From Sceloporus undulatus (Eukaryota > Chordata > Lepidosauria > Squamata > Phrynosomatidae), in contig NC_056525.1 in the NCBI RefSeq assembly GCF_019175285.1, positions 137,913,752 to 137,977,751 of the forward strand: a stretch of 64,000 bases of DNA, read 5' to 3'. Both the position numbers and the translations under genes were made by a program. The notes below the pieces were generated by a model. The model saw only the letters and a list, made by a program, of their open reading frames with translations. It had not been told where the DNA came from and did no database searches. The number at the start of each line of letters is the position of its first letter. Position 1 is the first letter of the stretch. This document shows, one piece after another, positions 46,510 to 59,432 of the stretch.

Positions 46510-47365
46510 GTTGCTCATCAACAAGAGCACTGATGAAATCCCTTATTCTCTTTAGTCAATATGATGGTCATAGAGGAGAAGGAAATTAAAATGCAGAGTA
46601 TTTTAATGGAAAATGTTACTGTTCAAATGTGTATTAATTTAATTGAAATAGGTGTGAGTGATCATGATGTGCCAAAGGGAACACACCAAATTAATTATTT
46701 AGTTCAGTAAACCCCATGCCAGTTACATAGGAGGGAATATTTATGTCTATACCTATCTAATCCGAGTCTGTGGGAAATGTGTGAAGGAATGGCCAGACAT
46801 GGAATAGTTATAACTCCAGAATCCGTTGACATGATTATTAGTCATACCAGCAGGGGATTCTGAAAGTTGAGGTTTGAATGAGTAACTTTGGCCAGGTTTT
46901 TTTTTCCCATTGAGGAAGCAAGACACTCTGAATGTATCAGTATTTGGAATTTCACTCCTTCCTCATTAAGAAGACAAATCTCCTGCTGAGTATTTTCAGA
47001 TCAGGGGACAGGGAAGTAAATTTGAGCTTGGCAAAAACATTACAAAGCATCATGGTTATCAAGTGTGTGTGTGTCTCAATAAGTGAAGAAACATGTTTTG
47101 TAAAGGACAGGCAGAAAACAATACAAATGTATTCTCATCACAATAGAAATGCCACATACATGTTTTATAATCTGTTTCCAAGTACAGAACATTATACAAG
47201 CTATCTTGAATTCTCAAGACAATTCTGGGAAGTTCGCTAGGTATAGATATAGATATACAGATATCTGTCTTGTAATACTAATAAAACATCAAAATACTAT
47301 TTTTGTCTTACAAGAGTTAAATGGCCTGGAAACCTAAGCCTGGAGGTAAAAGTTTTGGAAACAAA
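46510..47365. other. SCP2D1 3' side and intergenic sequence
   Basis: No AATAAA is seen within the first 200 bp after the stop. No other gene recognised. Confidence 0.4.
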
Positions 47366-47367
47366 GC

Positions 47368-47755
47368 CCAAGGAGGAATGGCTTAGGGAGCTGGATATTT
47401 TTAGCTTGGAGAAGAGAAGATTTAAGAAGTGATAGGATAGCTATCTTTAAATACCTGAAGTGATGTTAAGTACAAGATGGAGCAAATCTGCTTTCTGTTG
47501 CTCCAGAGACCAGGACACAAATCAATGGATTCAAATTACAAGAAAAGAGATTCCAGCTAAACATTATAAATAACCTCTTGACTGTAAGAGCCATTCAACA
47601 GTGGAATACACTGCCTGAGTGTCTGGTGGGCTCTTTTTCCTTGGAGTTTTGTTAGATGACCATCTTTTGGGAGTGCTTTAGTTGAATATATTTTCATGGC
47701 AGGGAGGTTAGACTACATACCTCTTGTAGCCCCTTCCAGCTCTATGAAACCCCAC
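47368..47755 (+). mobile_element. CR1 LINE, ORF2 end to 3' terminus
   Basis: gcttagggagctggatattt, gcttggagaagagaagattt, ctgttgctccagagaccagg, cattcaacagtggaatacac, ccccttccagctctatgaaa. Old copy with scattered changes. Confidence 0.85.
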
Positions 47756-48900
47756 AACCCCTCTGTGCTGTTGTTGGAGAGAAATTATTAGGATGAAGCT
47801 TTCAATGCATGAATCTGTTGCTCATCAAATTGTTCTTAAAGCTGGATTTCACTTGGGTTAAACACTGCAGATTCTGCAGCTAGACAATGTGTTCTTCAAG
47901 CAGGTCCCTGTCTGAAATTACAGGGTGATTCCAAAAGAATGGTGCAGAAATAAAGCTGTTCTTATTTGGTTTCAAATATCATTCTTTTTGTATTAACAGG
48001 TATATTAGGGCCATACTTCATTCTTTGGGGAATAAACAAAACAATTGTGCACACTGTTTTAAATATACAAAATTGCACTGACTTTTGCCTTCAGGATAGG
48101 AGCTGCTCGGTCCTTTTCAGTGGCAAAAATCACATCTGAACCCCTGATGCTAATTTAAACAGATCACATGTTTCTCTGACTATCGGGAGCTTTCCAGAGC
48201 ATCAGGCAAAGGTTTTTCTAGCCCTGTTAGATAATATAATGAGAGATCTTGAGGACTGAAACTGAGCCCTTCTGCAGTAAAAGGCAAGAGGAGAATGAGA
48301 GATTCCCCATTGTTCTCATGCTCTTTCCAGATCTCTGAACACTTTCACCCTTCCCACAAAGCAGAATAACTAGAGCACTACTTTGCTAAAGACAAATAGG
48401 TAGAGGAACAAAGATACTCTTCACAACATGCTTCCATCCCCTGCCAATTTAAAAAGAAAGGTCAAAAGAGCAGGAAGAAGGCTGCCGCAGCAAACTGCAA
48501 GCAAGACAAGAAGATGGGAGTTTGATGTAATAATAAGCTCTTGTGGTTCAAAGTTGAAGTTAGCAAACTAAGCCCACATTGTGGTTCATGGATAAAAGCA
48601 CCAGAAAGGTAGGCCAGGAACTGCAGAGGTATTAATATTAACCTTAATGCTCCGTTTCCAATAGGCTTGCCACATTCTTTTTCTCTTCTCTCTTTTTACA
48701 AGTTTAACTGGTTCCCCTTCGAAAGCAGGCAAAGTGCTTTCCCTCACTTCTTTGCTAAAACTTGCTTCATCTGCCAGATTTCTGTCTGTCTGCCCATTCT
48801 GGGTCTGGCAGAATGGCCACCGCACACAGAACCAAACAAGCCCAGAACGTTGGGCTGGCACTTCAAAGATGCATGAGCCACAAACCTCACTGAGTAATTT
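47756..48900. other. Intergenic, no recognised feature
   Basis: Frames near 48586-49035 on the minus strand run into the Penelope-like fragment and are not supported. Confidence 0.4.
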
Positions 48901-49006
48901 TTTTGGTGGGTTTTTCAAGCTAAGTGGCCATGTTCTAGCAGAGTTTCTTTCTGACGTTTCGCCAGCATCTGTGGCTGGCATCTTCAGAGAATGAAAGCCT
49001 TCGACT
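48901..49006 (-). mobile_element. Penelope-like element terminal-repeat fragment
   Basis: The plus strand reads gtgggtttttcaagctaagt, ggccatgttctagcagagtt and ctgacgtttcgccagcatct. On the minus strand this is the hammerhead-bearing end found in Penelope-like retroelements. About 105 bp survive; a second, palindromic relative is at 10207-10350. Confidence 0.6.
48953..48987 (-). ncRNA. Hammerhead ribozyme-like motif (type I, minimal stem III)
   Basis: The minus strand has all core parts in order: CTGAAGA (C3-A9), a 6-bp stem II (GCCAGC paired with GCTGGC), then GAAAC and GTC (G12-A14, a very short stem III, cleavage-site C17). Stem I closes with ttct before and agaa after. Minimal stem III is known for hammerheads of Penelope-like elements, which often act as dimers. 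Whether this copy self-cleaves is not shown. Confidence 0.7.
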
Positions 49007-50480
49007 TTACACTCACTGAGTAACATTGGGCTCATATTCTCTATCCTGACTTACTTCACAGAGATATTTTGAAAATATAATGGAGGAGGAGAGCCGTGTA
49101 TTTCACCCGAAGCTCATTGGAAGAAAAGCAGGATATACATTTATCAGACAAATAAATAGGAATGAAACTCCTGTGTTCCGATCCTAACCAGACAAACATT
49201 TGTTGGAGCTGCCTGGGTCCTTAGAATTGCAGCCTTAGGTAAATTCCATAGATGCACTTGTACTAATTTGTTGCAGCAACATATAACAGAGAGTACCATG
49301 TTAGCATAAGGAATGATAGATTATTGTAGTACTTGCTCTGTGGACTTGATGCCACTTGCGCCAATCTATAAATTAATATTCTTACTTGATGCATGCAAGC
49401 ATAGATGTTCAGAGATATATGTGAATGAGAATATGTGTAAAGGAAAAAAAACCTTTTAGCCTCTCTGTTTCCATTTCTGTTGGCACTCAAAGTATACATA
49501 AACCCGTGTGCGTGAATGTGAGAGACAGATCCATGTCTGCCCGTACACGTGGTGTGCACTCATACACAGCCCGTCAATTGAAAATAACACTTCATACATA
49601 CTTCTGACAAAACTGAGCCACAGAAGCTTGTGCTACAATAAACTCTTGACCAATGTGGATGAATAGCTGCAACAGTTGCATACAAGCTTTGAAGCCAAGA
49701 TCCCAGTAATAGTGGCTCCAACTCTTGGCAAACAAGGAGTTTAAACCAAAGCAAACTACCATTTTGCACACTGTCTCTCTTATTATTTCCCTACTTTGTC
49801 ACTTTTTCAAAAGCATCAGATGGTGTCCTTGGCTTCTGCTTCTTTGTGCTATTCAAAGCTAATAATATTTCAGAGAAAAGGCAAACACCAATGGTTTAAG
49901 CATTCCTAGGTCTATTATTGCATGTCAAAGATATTCAGGAGAACATTCGATGGGTTTGTTTCTCTAAACGCGGAAGTGAGCATATGGCACATCAAAACCA
50001 GGAGGCTTATTAATATGAGGCAGGCAGGGAACAGTTTGCAAAATAAATAATAACACTGCAATCACAGACAAAGGGAAATGGTGAATGAAGGGAAAGAAGA
50101 CCTCATATGACACAAACCTGATTTGTTTCACAGCCTCTCCATGAGTGGTTTCTCGTTGGTTACATTGAGGTTATATAACCCTAAGCCTAATGTTAGATTT
50201 ATTTTAGAAATGGAATTAATTCCTCAAAGCTCTGCTGATTCCTATAGATTGGGGCTTGGCAGACTTTATTGTCAGGGATGATGGGAGTTGTGGCTCTTCA
50301 CCTCTGGCCTGGAACTCACCACCTGGTTGTGCACCGCGCTGACCAGTTTTGGCCAGTGGTTATAGCTTAGCAGAGTTACAGAGAACAGGCTGAAGACCCT
50401 GACAAACTCTCCAAGCCTTCTCACTCTACTTCCACAGAAGTCTTCACCCTTCTTCAGGATCCAGCTGGTTCTTGTAGCTT
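49007..50480. other. Intergenic, no recognised feature
   Basis: Unique-looking sequence. A short MITE-like piece (cagggatgatgggagttgtg) occurs near 50273. Confidence 0.4.
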
Positions 50481-50936
50481 CACCCAAGATACCAGACAAC
50501 TCAGTAGTCTTATATAAAAGATCTACTTTATTCTACTATATACAGCTCCAAAACTATCCAACACAACAATACTCTACTCCTCCACTATCCACTCTACTAC
50601 CCACTACTACAACCCACAAAATACATTGGGATGCATAGTCATTATTATAGTCAATGCATGGTACCACCCACTGTTGTCTGTTTCCTCCCAGTAGGCGTAT
50701 ACACCATTCTCATTGGTTCTCTTAGTTCATCCTACAATTAATGATTTCATCATCTCAGCCTTGACCACTTAACAATATTCAGGTGTGTCCAATTATCCAC
50801 TTTACATTTCTTGTCCTTGGCATTCAGGACTTGTTAATTCCATTACCATTTACACCTGTGTGGTTCCCAATTGGCTTCTGCTGAGTCACCCTGACTCTCA
50901 CATACATGTTTTATTTCACTTACTGTATATCCCATG
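50481..50936 (-). mobile_element. LTR-like fossil fragment ending at an assembly gap
   Basis: Composition and layout (ttatataaaagatctacttt, caccattctcattggttctc) resemble a reversed long terminal repeat. It runs into the N-gap, so its extent is unknown. Broken relic, family uncertain. Confidence 0.35.
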
Positions 50937-50961
50937 NNNNNNNNNNNNNNNNNNNNNNNNN
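50937..50961. other. Assembly gap, 25 N
   Basis: A run of 25 N. Sequence quality drops after this point. Confidence 1.
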
Positions 50962-51444
50962 ACCATTTGCTTTTCCTATGCCATTTATTAGCCTGGGGAT
51001 GAAGTGGTTTGCGTAAAGATTTGGGAACTGCATGTCTGCAGTGGGCAAGGCCACCTCATGGCTGGTATGTGGCCTCTGATGTCATCACCTTGTCCTGTTT
51101 CATTCATAACATTTTCATATACTGTACTCATGCATGTGCAACATTTATTCATATATTGGGGAGAGTGGAAGCCTGTTTCCAGCAGATGATAGGCATTTTG
51201 GGGCTGGGGAGACATGGACAGCCACAGCACTAGGAGGAAAGGGTTAACTTTTCCCTCCTCAGCAAAGCCCCCCAATTCAACTATTAAAGGTGTCCAATTA
51301 TTTTTTTCTTTTAGAAGCCCACTGCAACATGGGAAAAAGGGATTATAAATCCATCCTTCTCTTTCGGGTTGTGGACAGAATTGAAGCCACATGGGCTAAG
51401 GGTTTGCTATCCCTGCTATAAATATCTCACACATATCAAAAAAA

Positions 51445-52125
51445 CCGCATTTTCCGGTCAAATAAGTATGGTTGGCCATATAAGACGACCCCAACTTTTC
51501 CAGTTAAATATAGAGTTTGGGATATACTCGCCACCCACACACCAAATAAAAATTAGAAAAACATCAGATTTGATTTCAATATGATAATTTTAACTGAAAT
51601 GCTTATGACATGCAGGTACTTAGCACAAAAACTTGTTGTATACAAAGCCTGCTTGGATTGATCAGCTCTCCCTGCCTGCCCAGCCCCTCCCTGTCTCCAA
51701 GACTATCAGAGCAGTTGCAAACACAACTCTATTTTCCATACACACGAGGCATCCCGGATGCCTGCAGCTTGCTCCACCCTTCATTTACAATTTCCCAGTG
51801 AGGCACCCCCTCACTTCGTCATCGGACTGCCGTTAAGTCACTTCTTTCCATGAATCCCTAGTGAGTGGGTTTTTTCTTCTACACGTACTTGTACAGCGTT
51901 GCCCTTGCTGCTTTCATATACAGTTACCACATATGGCGGGGATGCGGCTGGGCCGGGTAGTTTTTGAGCTCCCCCACCATATGCGGCAACTGCAGATTCC
52001 CCAGTCCAGCTCGGAAGTTTCAGCACCTGCCCTATAAGTGGACCTCCCGGCGTATAAGATGACCCCTGACTTTTGAGAAGATTTTCCTGGGTTAAAAAGT
52101 AGTCTTATATGCCAGAAAATACAGT
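51445..52125. mobile_element. MITE with ACCGCATTTTCCGG termini
   Basis: The left end accgcattttccgg and the right end tcttatatgccagaaaatac plus agta are inverted partners. Inside, gccatataagacgaccccaa and cggcgtataagatgaccc repeat near the ends. The second copy is at 60174-60863, where ccggcatataagat is better kept. Confidence 0.7.
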
Positions 52126-53469
52126 AGGGTCAATTATTCCCAGCTACTGTGTGGTCTCAGATGCTCTAAAACACTACATGAATTCACTAATTGTAATAGA
52201 CTAGCTGAAACCAAAGTATTCCACCCACAGAGGAAGCTGTGCATGAACCACTGCCTTTACCTGCATAACCATGCCTTTACCACTTTCCCACTAGTCTTCA
52301 CTGAGATGGTAGTGGATCATTCAGTCAATCTGTTCCTCAGATGAGCAGGATTACCCATCTCCAGAGGAGGCTGCCTGTTATATCTTTTGAGTACCTGTTT
52401 TGGAGCATGCCTTTTCCTTCTCCTTGAGTTATAGTCCCATTACATATAGGTGTGCATAGTGGATGTGTAAACAGAAAGTGGTGTTATTTCTGCTGTCATA
52501 TACCTTAATTAGGAGTCCAGGAATATCATTGTTTTTAGCTTTCACGTCCCATCAGCTTCACCAGCATGATCAAGAGTAAAGGACTGTGAGAATGGTAGTC
52601 CAAAGGGTCACCAGCTTAGAACTACAATGTGGCCTATATTTTTTCTCATGATAATTGGGTTGCAGCTCTCTGAGTGTCTCCTCCTTGCCATTAGGACCTG
52701 TTCTTGATCAGTGTGTTGGCTGCCTGCTAACTGGCTCTGTGTATGCATGAATAGATGTGCATCAGTCAAGGTGGTGTTAATAGTTCTTGCTCCTAATTAT
52801 ATACAGGTAGGACTATTACAGTATTAGGATTTTTAAATCCTCCAAAGTGTATTTCTTCAAACTTGGCATTGTGTGACAGCTGTAATATCTAGAAGTGGGA
52901 AATAACCTGTCACCTCTGCTGCCTTCTGCTCCAGTCATGGCAGTAAAACATAATTTCAGGAAAAGAGATATAGAAGAAACTGATGCCCTCTTTAGCTGGA
53001 AAATATTAAAGTGCCAGACTGATGTTCTGCCTGAGTGGCTTTAATACCCAAGTCTTCTGGTGCTCGGGAACTTGTAGAGATTTTGGTAGCCAACATCGAC
53101 ATAAGGACATAAACTGTCCCTCAACTACCCGTGATCTTACAGACATAAACACTGTGCTGTTCTTTCTCAAGTTCCCCAGCTATTTGTAAGCGTTATGAAC
53201 ATGTCTTCAATCATGAGGCTGGACTTTAGCTTTATAAAGTTTTGCTCCACAACTGTGCACAATGTAGATATTTTTAGGATTAATTCAAAATTTGCTGTGA
53301 TTAGCCAGATTGAAATCTGGGTGCATCCGTGTCTATTTTTAAAACCTGGGAGGATATCTAGGCAGATTCTTCTACCAAAGCAAAATGCCCTCTTGCTGCG
53401 GGGATTCAGTAGCTCTAATAAAGGGATGGTGAGTAGGACACAGTCTCCTTGCATTGGAGAATTACCATT

Positions 53470-53675
53470 GTTTAATATAATATCCATGGATTTTTTTTTC
53501 TCATGGATTCAATTATACACACACACACACACTCCCCAAAAAGCAAACCTTGATTTTGCCATTTATATAACAGGAATGCCTTTTACTACCACGGTGTGTA
53601 TAAATAAGATCCACGGATTTTTGGTATCCATATAGGTCTAGGAACCAAACCCCAGGGGCTACCAAGGGCCCACTG
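53470..53675 (-). mobile_element. TA-flanked mariner/pogo-type MITE
   Basis: Right end gggctaccaagggcccactg followed by TA, with ggaaccaaaccccaggggct. It is the reverse complement of the family at 13508. A CA repeat (53517-53531) lies inside. Confidence 0.65.
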
Positions 53676-54017
53676 TATTGTGCATGGCCTTTGGTGGCTC
53701 TTGTTTTTAAGTTGCAAGAAAGAACCCCAATTTTAATGATCTCCCTCTGCCCTTCCCCCATCTCTTTTTTCATGTATTGGACAAATGTACATATAGTATG
53801 AAGTGAGTCCTTGAGCACATATGTTACAGTAAGTGAGATGCTCTGACTGTTCTGCTGTACCAGCTTTATATATATTTGTCTATGCCAGATCTTTGTAACA
53901 TCAGGGGGCTGTCTTGCTTTCCACAGCATGTTACCCTCCAGCTCTTTTTGGACTACAGTTCCATCTGCTTGAAGCAGCATGCCCATTGCCAGAAATGAGA
54001 GCAGCTATAGGGTAACA

Positions 54018-54207
54018 CAGTTTCTCAACTCCTATGCTGTGATCCTTTAATACAGTTTCATGTTTGTGGTGACCCCCCATCCATAAAATGCGGTGCCTCA
54101 TTCCTAAACCATTGGAAATATATGTTTTCTGATTGGTCTTAGGCGATCCCTGTGAAAGGATCGTTCACACCACCAATGGGTCGGGACCCACAGGTTGAGA
54201 ACTGCTG
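54018..54207 (-). mobile_element. SPIN hAT element (in block copy A)
   Basis: Right end acccacaggttgagaactgc and tggtcttaggcgatccctgt. The left end has lost bases compared with the same site at 62765, where cagtggttctcaaccttcct is intact. Confidence 0.85.
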
Positions 54208-55252
54208 GTTGTAACACATCTAAAGAGCACCAAGCGGTTGAGGAGGATGCTCTCTCTGGCTTTTACGATATCGGCTATCCCGATTTGCCTACCCCTGAGC
54301 AATTTGTTTTGCACAATCCCCTTGAAACAAATGTGTAATAGAATGGTATGTATACATTTAAATATTAATGACAATTTCATATTTGTTCTGAAAATATTAC
54401 CTTTATTAATTACTAGTTCTTTAGCCATTTTAAAAATCACATTGGAGTGCAATATTTACAGCATCACATAAGCAGATGTTAAAAATATGCAATATCATAT
54501 CTTGATTGCCTTGATGCCCTACCTGTTTCCCTTCAAAACACTTCTAAGGGCTCCATGTAAAACAACTGTGGTGGTGTCACCTCTATTTCACGGTTATTGT
54601 TGCATGTACCACTATCTTACAGTAACAGAAGAAAAACGGCAAAATATTTTGGTGGTGGGGTGCAGTCTATTTTTGTAATATGCATAACTCTGATTATCCA
54701 GTTCAAGAACAAGATCGTGTGATGGATGAACCATGAAAATGGATTATGAACACTTGGACTGAAATACTTTCACTGTCATAAAACTTATTGAGCTGACCTT
54801 TAACCAGTTGAATTTTGCAGCCTAACCTACCCCATACAGGATGTTATGGGGATGAACACTGGAGTAGGGGGGGTACATGTCCACTGTCTTGAGCTCCTAG
54901 AAGGAAATGGAAGTCTATGATTAGTGTTGCCAATTTCTGACAGCCTTTTAGACACTGAAAGCTACTGTTTCTCTCCCCATAATCCACCCATTCTAAAGAG
55001 CCTCCACCTTCACCAACTATTCCTCTGAATGTAGGTTTCTGACCCATTATGGTCTTTCCATGTATTGAGCTCTACTCTTAATTTTGTCACTGCAGCAAAA
55101 CTGTAAGACTCAACACTATACAAAACCACAATGCAATTTCCCACCACAGAAACAAGCACATCAGGAATAAGGTGGTTAGACTAGCAAACTTTCTCCCTTG
55201 CAAGGGAGCTTTCATCATCTCCAGTAATGTTGGTGAGGTTATGCATAATATA

Positions 55253-57975
55253 GTGTACATGTGGAGAGTACTTTCCTGTACTTGCGATTGTCCTTTAGAC
55301 AGCAAAAATCTGTGAGTTTGCCTTCTGTGTGTGTGTGGTGGTGGGTGGGGGGGTTGAATAAAACTTCACAGTTGAGCAAATATTATTTCCAAGCTGAGCT
55401 TGGATCATTACTGTTAAAGAATAGCGTATAATAACATGCTGCAAGACATCCCACAATGGAGCAGTAGTAGGATACTGTTCTGGGACGTCTTAATAATTAA
55501 AGTTAACGTACCTTTTAATATCAAGCAAAATGTCCATACATATGGGACAAAGTTTTCAGTTATTCAGGACTCTTATTAGGCTGGATGTTATGCAAAAACA
55601 GTCTGGGAGGAGAGCAAAAAATTAAGCAAGGCATGAATTAATCAGTTTCTACCTAACAAGGGATTTGTGTGTTTCTCTTTAAAGCTAGAAAGGGACTGGG
55701 TACCGCTGTACTTTGTGTTTTCAAAAACAGCCACTGCCAAGATATTAGGGATAGCCAGACTTGAGGCTACTGGCAGTGTCTAACTTAAGAAAGAAGTCCT
55801 ATGACTACACACTTCAAGCCACTTATCCTCTTTTAGTTTTAACTAACCTTTAGTCCCATATGGGAGAAAGCGGATATAAATTAATATAGGAATATATAAA
55901 CCCTGCTTGTGAGTTCAAGAATTTCCAAAATCTTGTCATAACTCTATGCACACATGATTGTTCCTAATAAGTTGTGGTTCACTATGAAGTTTGGAAAATA
56001 TCTGGAAAGAAGGCATTTGTTATTGGAACACAAAAAATATTGTCCTGGAACCTAGATGGTTTCTTATTTAGAAACTACCTCCATGGTTTTTAATCTATTA
56101 AGACAGAAACGGCTGCTGAACTGAAGAAGCCTTAGAGTTTCTTGTAAAACAATGCTTCTCGATTACCTGGTGTGGAGAACCAGAAGTGTGCCAAGAACTG
56201 GCACCATATTTGTGTCCATTGGCTACAACTATTTCTTTCATTTTCTGAAAATTCTCTGCGACCAGAGTTGGGAACTGCAGACTTGTGTTGTAATAGTGTA
56301 TTCCTAATATTTTAGTGTTTGCCGAACTGTGTCAATGCACCACCTGCAAGCAGTAACGTTAGTCCCAAAACATATTAGTGTTAAATGAAAATTAATTAGT
56401 TAGAATTACATGAAGCTCTGTGAAATTAATTTATTGCTTTAAATGTTACCATATCGTATTTTTCATTTAAAAAATATTTTTAAAATGTCCGAAATAGAAA
56501 CACTTACCATTGTCTCCAAAAATAACAGAATAACGTGCAATGTCGTTATAAAAAGTAACGACGTTTTAAATGGTTATTAAAATTAATCTGAGTTAATTTT
56601 AAATTCTAACACATAGATTTCCATTACAAAGAATTGCAAAGGCATGATCATCAACAGAATCACCTGGGTTGTTCAGAAGACATTGTACGTTCAAGAAGTA
56701 GAAGGATATGAATTGGTCGAGAAACTAGACCTGGAGAAGAAGAAGAGAAAAGAGACTTGGTGAACCTTCTTTCCCAGTTTGAGTTTCTGAGATATCATCA
56801 AAAAACAAACTTAATGTGTGGACATTACTATTGTGTTCAATATAGAAGGTTTACAGGCACACATTGCTGTGTATTTAAGGCATTAATTCTTTCTAGTTTA
56901 CTCTTGTTCACTCTTTGTGCTGGTGTGCTAGGACCCTCTCTCCGGTGCATGCTAGTTTTGATGTCCCTTGCGTTCTCTCCTTCCAGTTCACACATATTTA
57001 TCTGAACTTACTGGACTCATAATTCATATTTCATGTTCATTACGTTGCCTATGGTACTATAAAACAGAATGTGAAAACACCGCTTCTGTGCCAAGTACAA
57101 GAAGTGAACATTAGAAAGAGCAAAACCTAAAAAATGTCTGCTGCTATCAAATATTGTCCCTGCTGATATAGGTCAGAAGGCAGGTATAAAAGCCTGCAAA
57201 TACATCAAACCAAAGCAAACTCAGAAGAAACAAAGAAAATGGATGAGGTGCTTTTAGGGTATGGTCTTTCAGTCCCAGAGTCACTACTATTCTTGCTCGA
57301 TGGGAGATCCCAATGGAACCCTCCTCTGTTCCTAAATCAATTTATGGTTTTATTCAGTGTTCTACGTGGTAAATCCTCTAATGCATACATATTGTAGCAT
57401 TGGCAGCTGTACATAACTATTCTATATTATGATATAAATTTGGTGTGTTTAATAACACTGACTGAGTGTGAACATAGTTGATGAGTAGGCCCTTCTCTCT
57501 GTCTCCCATTCTTGCCTATTGCCAGTTGCCCCTCTTAAGACAGCTTTGTAACAATAAACACTTGCTTGGTCAGCTGTGGTGGTCAGATTCTCCTCCGGGA
57601 ACCAGCTAAGAAACTGGCACAATTGTTGATTGACTGATCATTTGTTCCAGTTAGCCATCAGTATCATTCATTCAAGACATGACTGAGCAGACAGACTATT
57701 TTTATTTTTTATCTGTTGTAATTGATGGTAAATTTTAGGAGCTACTAGTACATATACTTTAACATTTACAAATTGTGGCGATGAGTAGCGGTTGTATATA
57801 CCCAAAATCGTGTGTTTTTATCTCTTTTTCCAGAAACATCTCTGGGGAGCCCTCCCAGCTGCGAGTGATCAACAATACTAAAATAAAACAAATGCCTTGG
57901 CAAATATGACTATTGCAGCTGAGCATATGGAATCTGCTTTTCACCGCGCTACACGTTTTGTGCGGTAATATGCAT
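55253..57975. other. Intergenic, no firm feature
   Basis: Apart from the short remnant at 56632-56763 no gene or known repeat was recognised. Confidence 0.4.
56632..56763 (+). pseudogene. Short protein-like remnant, family unknown
   Basis: Reads NCKGMIINRITWVVQKTLYV, QEVEGYELVEKLDLEKKKRK, ETW then TGA. The high proportion of charged residues resembles the end of a nuclear or ribosome-associated protein. It is too short to assign, has no clear splice site, and is probably a relic or chance. Confidence 0.2.
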
Positions 57976-58195
57976 GTGTGTGAGAGCATTCATATATAAA
58001 CATGTGTGTGTATAAATACCTATATGTCTGTGTGTGTATATATATGTGTGTGTGTGTGTGTATATATATATCTGTATGTGTGTGAGAGCATTCATATATG
58101 CATGTGTGTGAGAGCATTCATATATAAACATGTGTATGTATAAATACACACATACACCTACCTACCTATCTATCTATATAGTATGTGTGTCTGCG
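57975..58195. repeat. TG/TATG microsatellite cluster
   Basis: tgtgtgtgtgtgtgtatata tracts, with the 20-mer tgtgagagcattcatatat occurring three times (about 57978, 58082, 58106), then CTAC and TATC repeats. Confidence 0.85.
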
Positions 58196-58839
58196 TATTC
58201 GCCAAATCAGATCAAGGAGGAGAAGGCACAGGGCTTCATTGGGGAGAGAATCTTTGGCGAAGATTGCTCCCCGGGCTGTCTTGGGGGCGATGAAGCAGGG
58301 ATGTCCTGCAAAACCCATCCCATAGTTCCTCTGGAAAGAGCCCCGATTCCCCAAATTCGCTTTGCCTGTCCCATTGATCTCTGGGCTATCTGGGGGGGCA
58401 ATCAAGCAGGCATGTCCTCCAAAGCCCATCTGCTGCTCAGGTGCTCAGGCAGAGGTGAAAAAGAAAAAAAGAATAGTTAAAAATGATATTCAATGGCTCT
58501 CCTCACACATCGGTCTATGAATGAGGAGCAGAGGGGAGGTTGCAATCCACCGGAGGAAAGGCTATTATGCGAATGGAAGAAAATGGTGCTGGCAATGCAG
58601 AAAGGGAACAAAGAGGGTGACACCCCCAGGCCAGCCCCTTGAGCGCTGCTCCTCCCATCTCCAGGTTCCCGAATCAGACACCCTTTCGTCCCCGTTTAAA
58701 TACAGCGATTTGTATATCGGCACAAGGGATAACCTGGGATAAAACCTACTAGTTTTTTGCACCGGTTTATAGGTTTCTGATCCGGTTTAAATGTTTGGAT
58801 TCGAATCAAATTCGAATTGCTGTGGGAACGATTGTCATG

Positions 58840-59332
58840 GCCAGCCAAGATCAGCTCTCGGAGGATGAGGAGGAGGATGAGCCTCCTCCAGAGCAAGGGC
58901 TGATTGAGGCAACGCCAGGTGTTAGTTCTGCTCTGCCAGGCCCCAGCTGTGCTTCCCCAACCCCAGAGCAGGAGGTCCAACCAGGTCCTAGTGCTGAGGA
59001 AAGGCCTTCTATGGTGCCACAGCTTAGTGGTGATTCAGGAGATGAGGCATGCCTGCAAGTACCTTCTTATCAAGAGAGAAGGGCCGAGAGTGCTTGCAGG
59101 TGCAGATCCAGAAGGATTGCAGAAAGACAGTTAGCAAACCAGCCTCAGGTGGCTCGAGGGAGAGCTTCCCTGATTTAAGTGGAAGAGAGGCTTGAGTTTG
59201 TTGCTAGAGTTTATTGCATGAGCCCTTGGTGTGATTGCTGTCGCTCTAGCTCCAGACACCTTGTTACCTTGCTACCTTGACCTCGGACCGGACCTTTGTT
59301 ATCTCTTGGCTATTGTGACCTCGGACTGTTTT
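58840..59332 (+). mobile_element. LTR-retroelement-like fossil, left part (ends at gap)
   Basis: Repetitive sequence with a Pro/Glu-rich open stretch (starts MASQDQLSEDEEEDEPPPEQ) followed by text rich in gacctcggac-type words, like the leader or terminal part of a retroelement. The family is not recognised, and it is treated as a broken copy. It continues on the far side of the gap. Confidence 0.4.
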
Positions 59333-59432
59333 NNNNNNNNNNNNNNNNNNNNNNNNNNNNNNNNNNNNNNNNNNNNNNNNNNNNNNNNNNNNNNNNNNNN
59401 NNNNNNNNNNNNNNNNNNNNNNNNNNNNNNNN
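59333..59432. other. Assembly gap, 100 N
   Basis: Exactly 100 N, the usual placeholder for a gap of unknown size. Both edges carry the same 175 bp (59158-59332 and 59433-59607). Confidence 1.

Larger units (their letters stand above)
51068..55252 (+). repeat. Duplicated 4.2-kb block, copy A
   Basis: Collinear with 59803-64000, starting at tgtggcctctgatgtcatc and still matching at the window end. Many small insertions, deletions and base changes separate the copies throughout. It contains two MITEs and a SPIN element that are also in copy B. See copy B and the findings. Confidence 0.95.

Noticed and set aside
49425-49607. Short frame beside tgtgcgtgaatgtgagag text
   Set aside because: Low-complexity, no family resemblance.
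53195-53635. 146- and 106-codon frames on opposite strands
   Set aside because: They are interrupted in the second block copy and run into a MITE; no protein family is visible.
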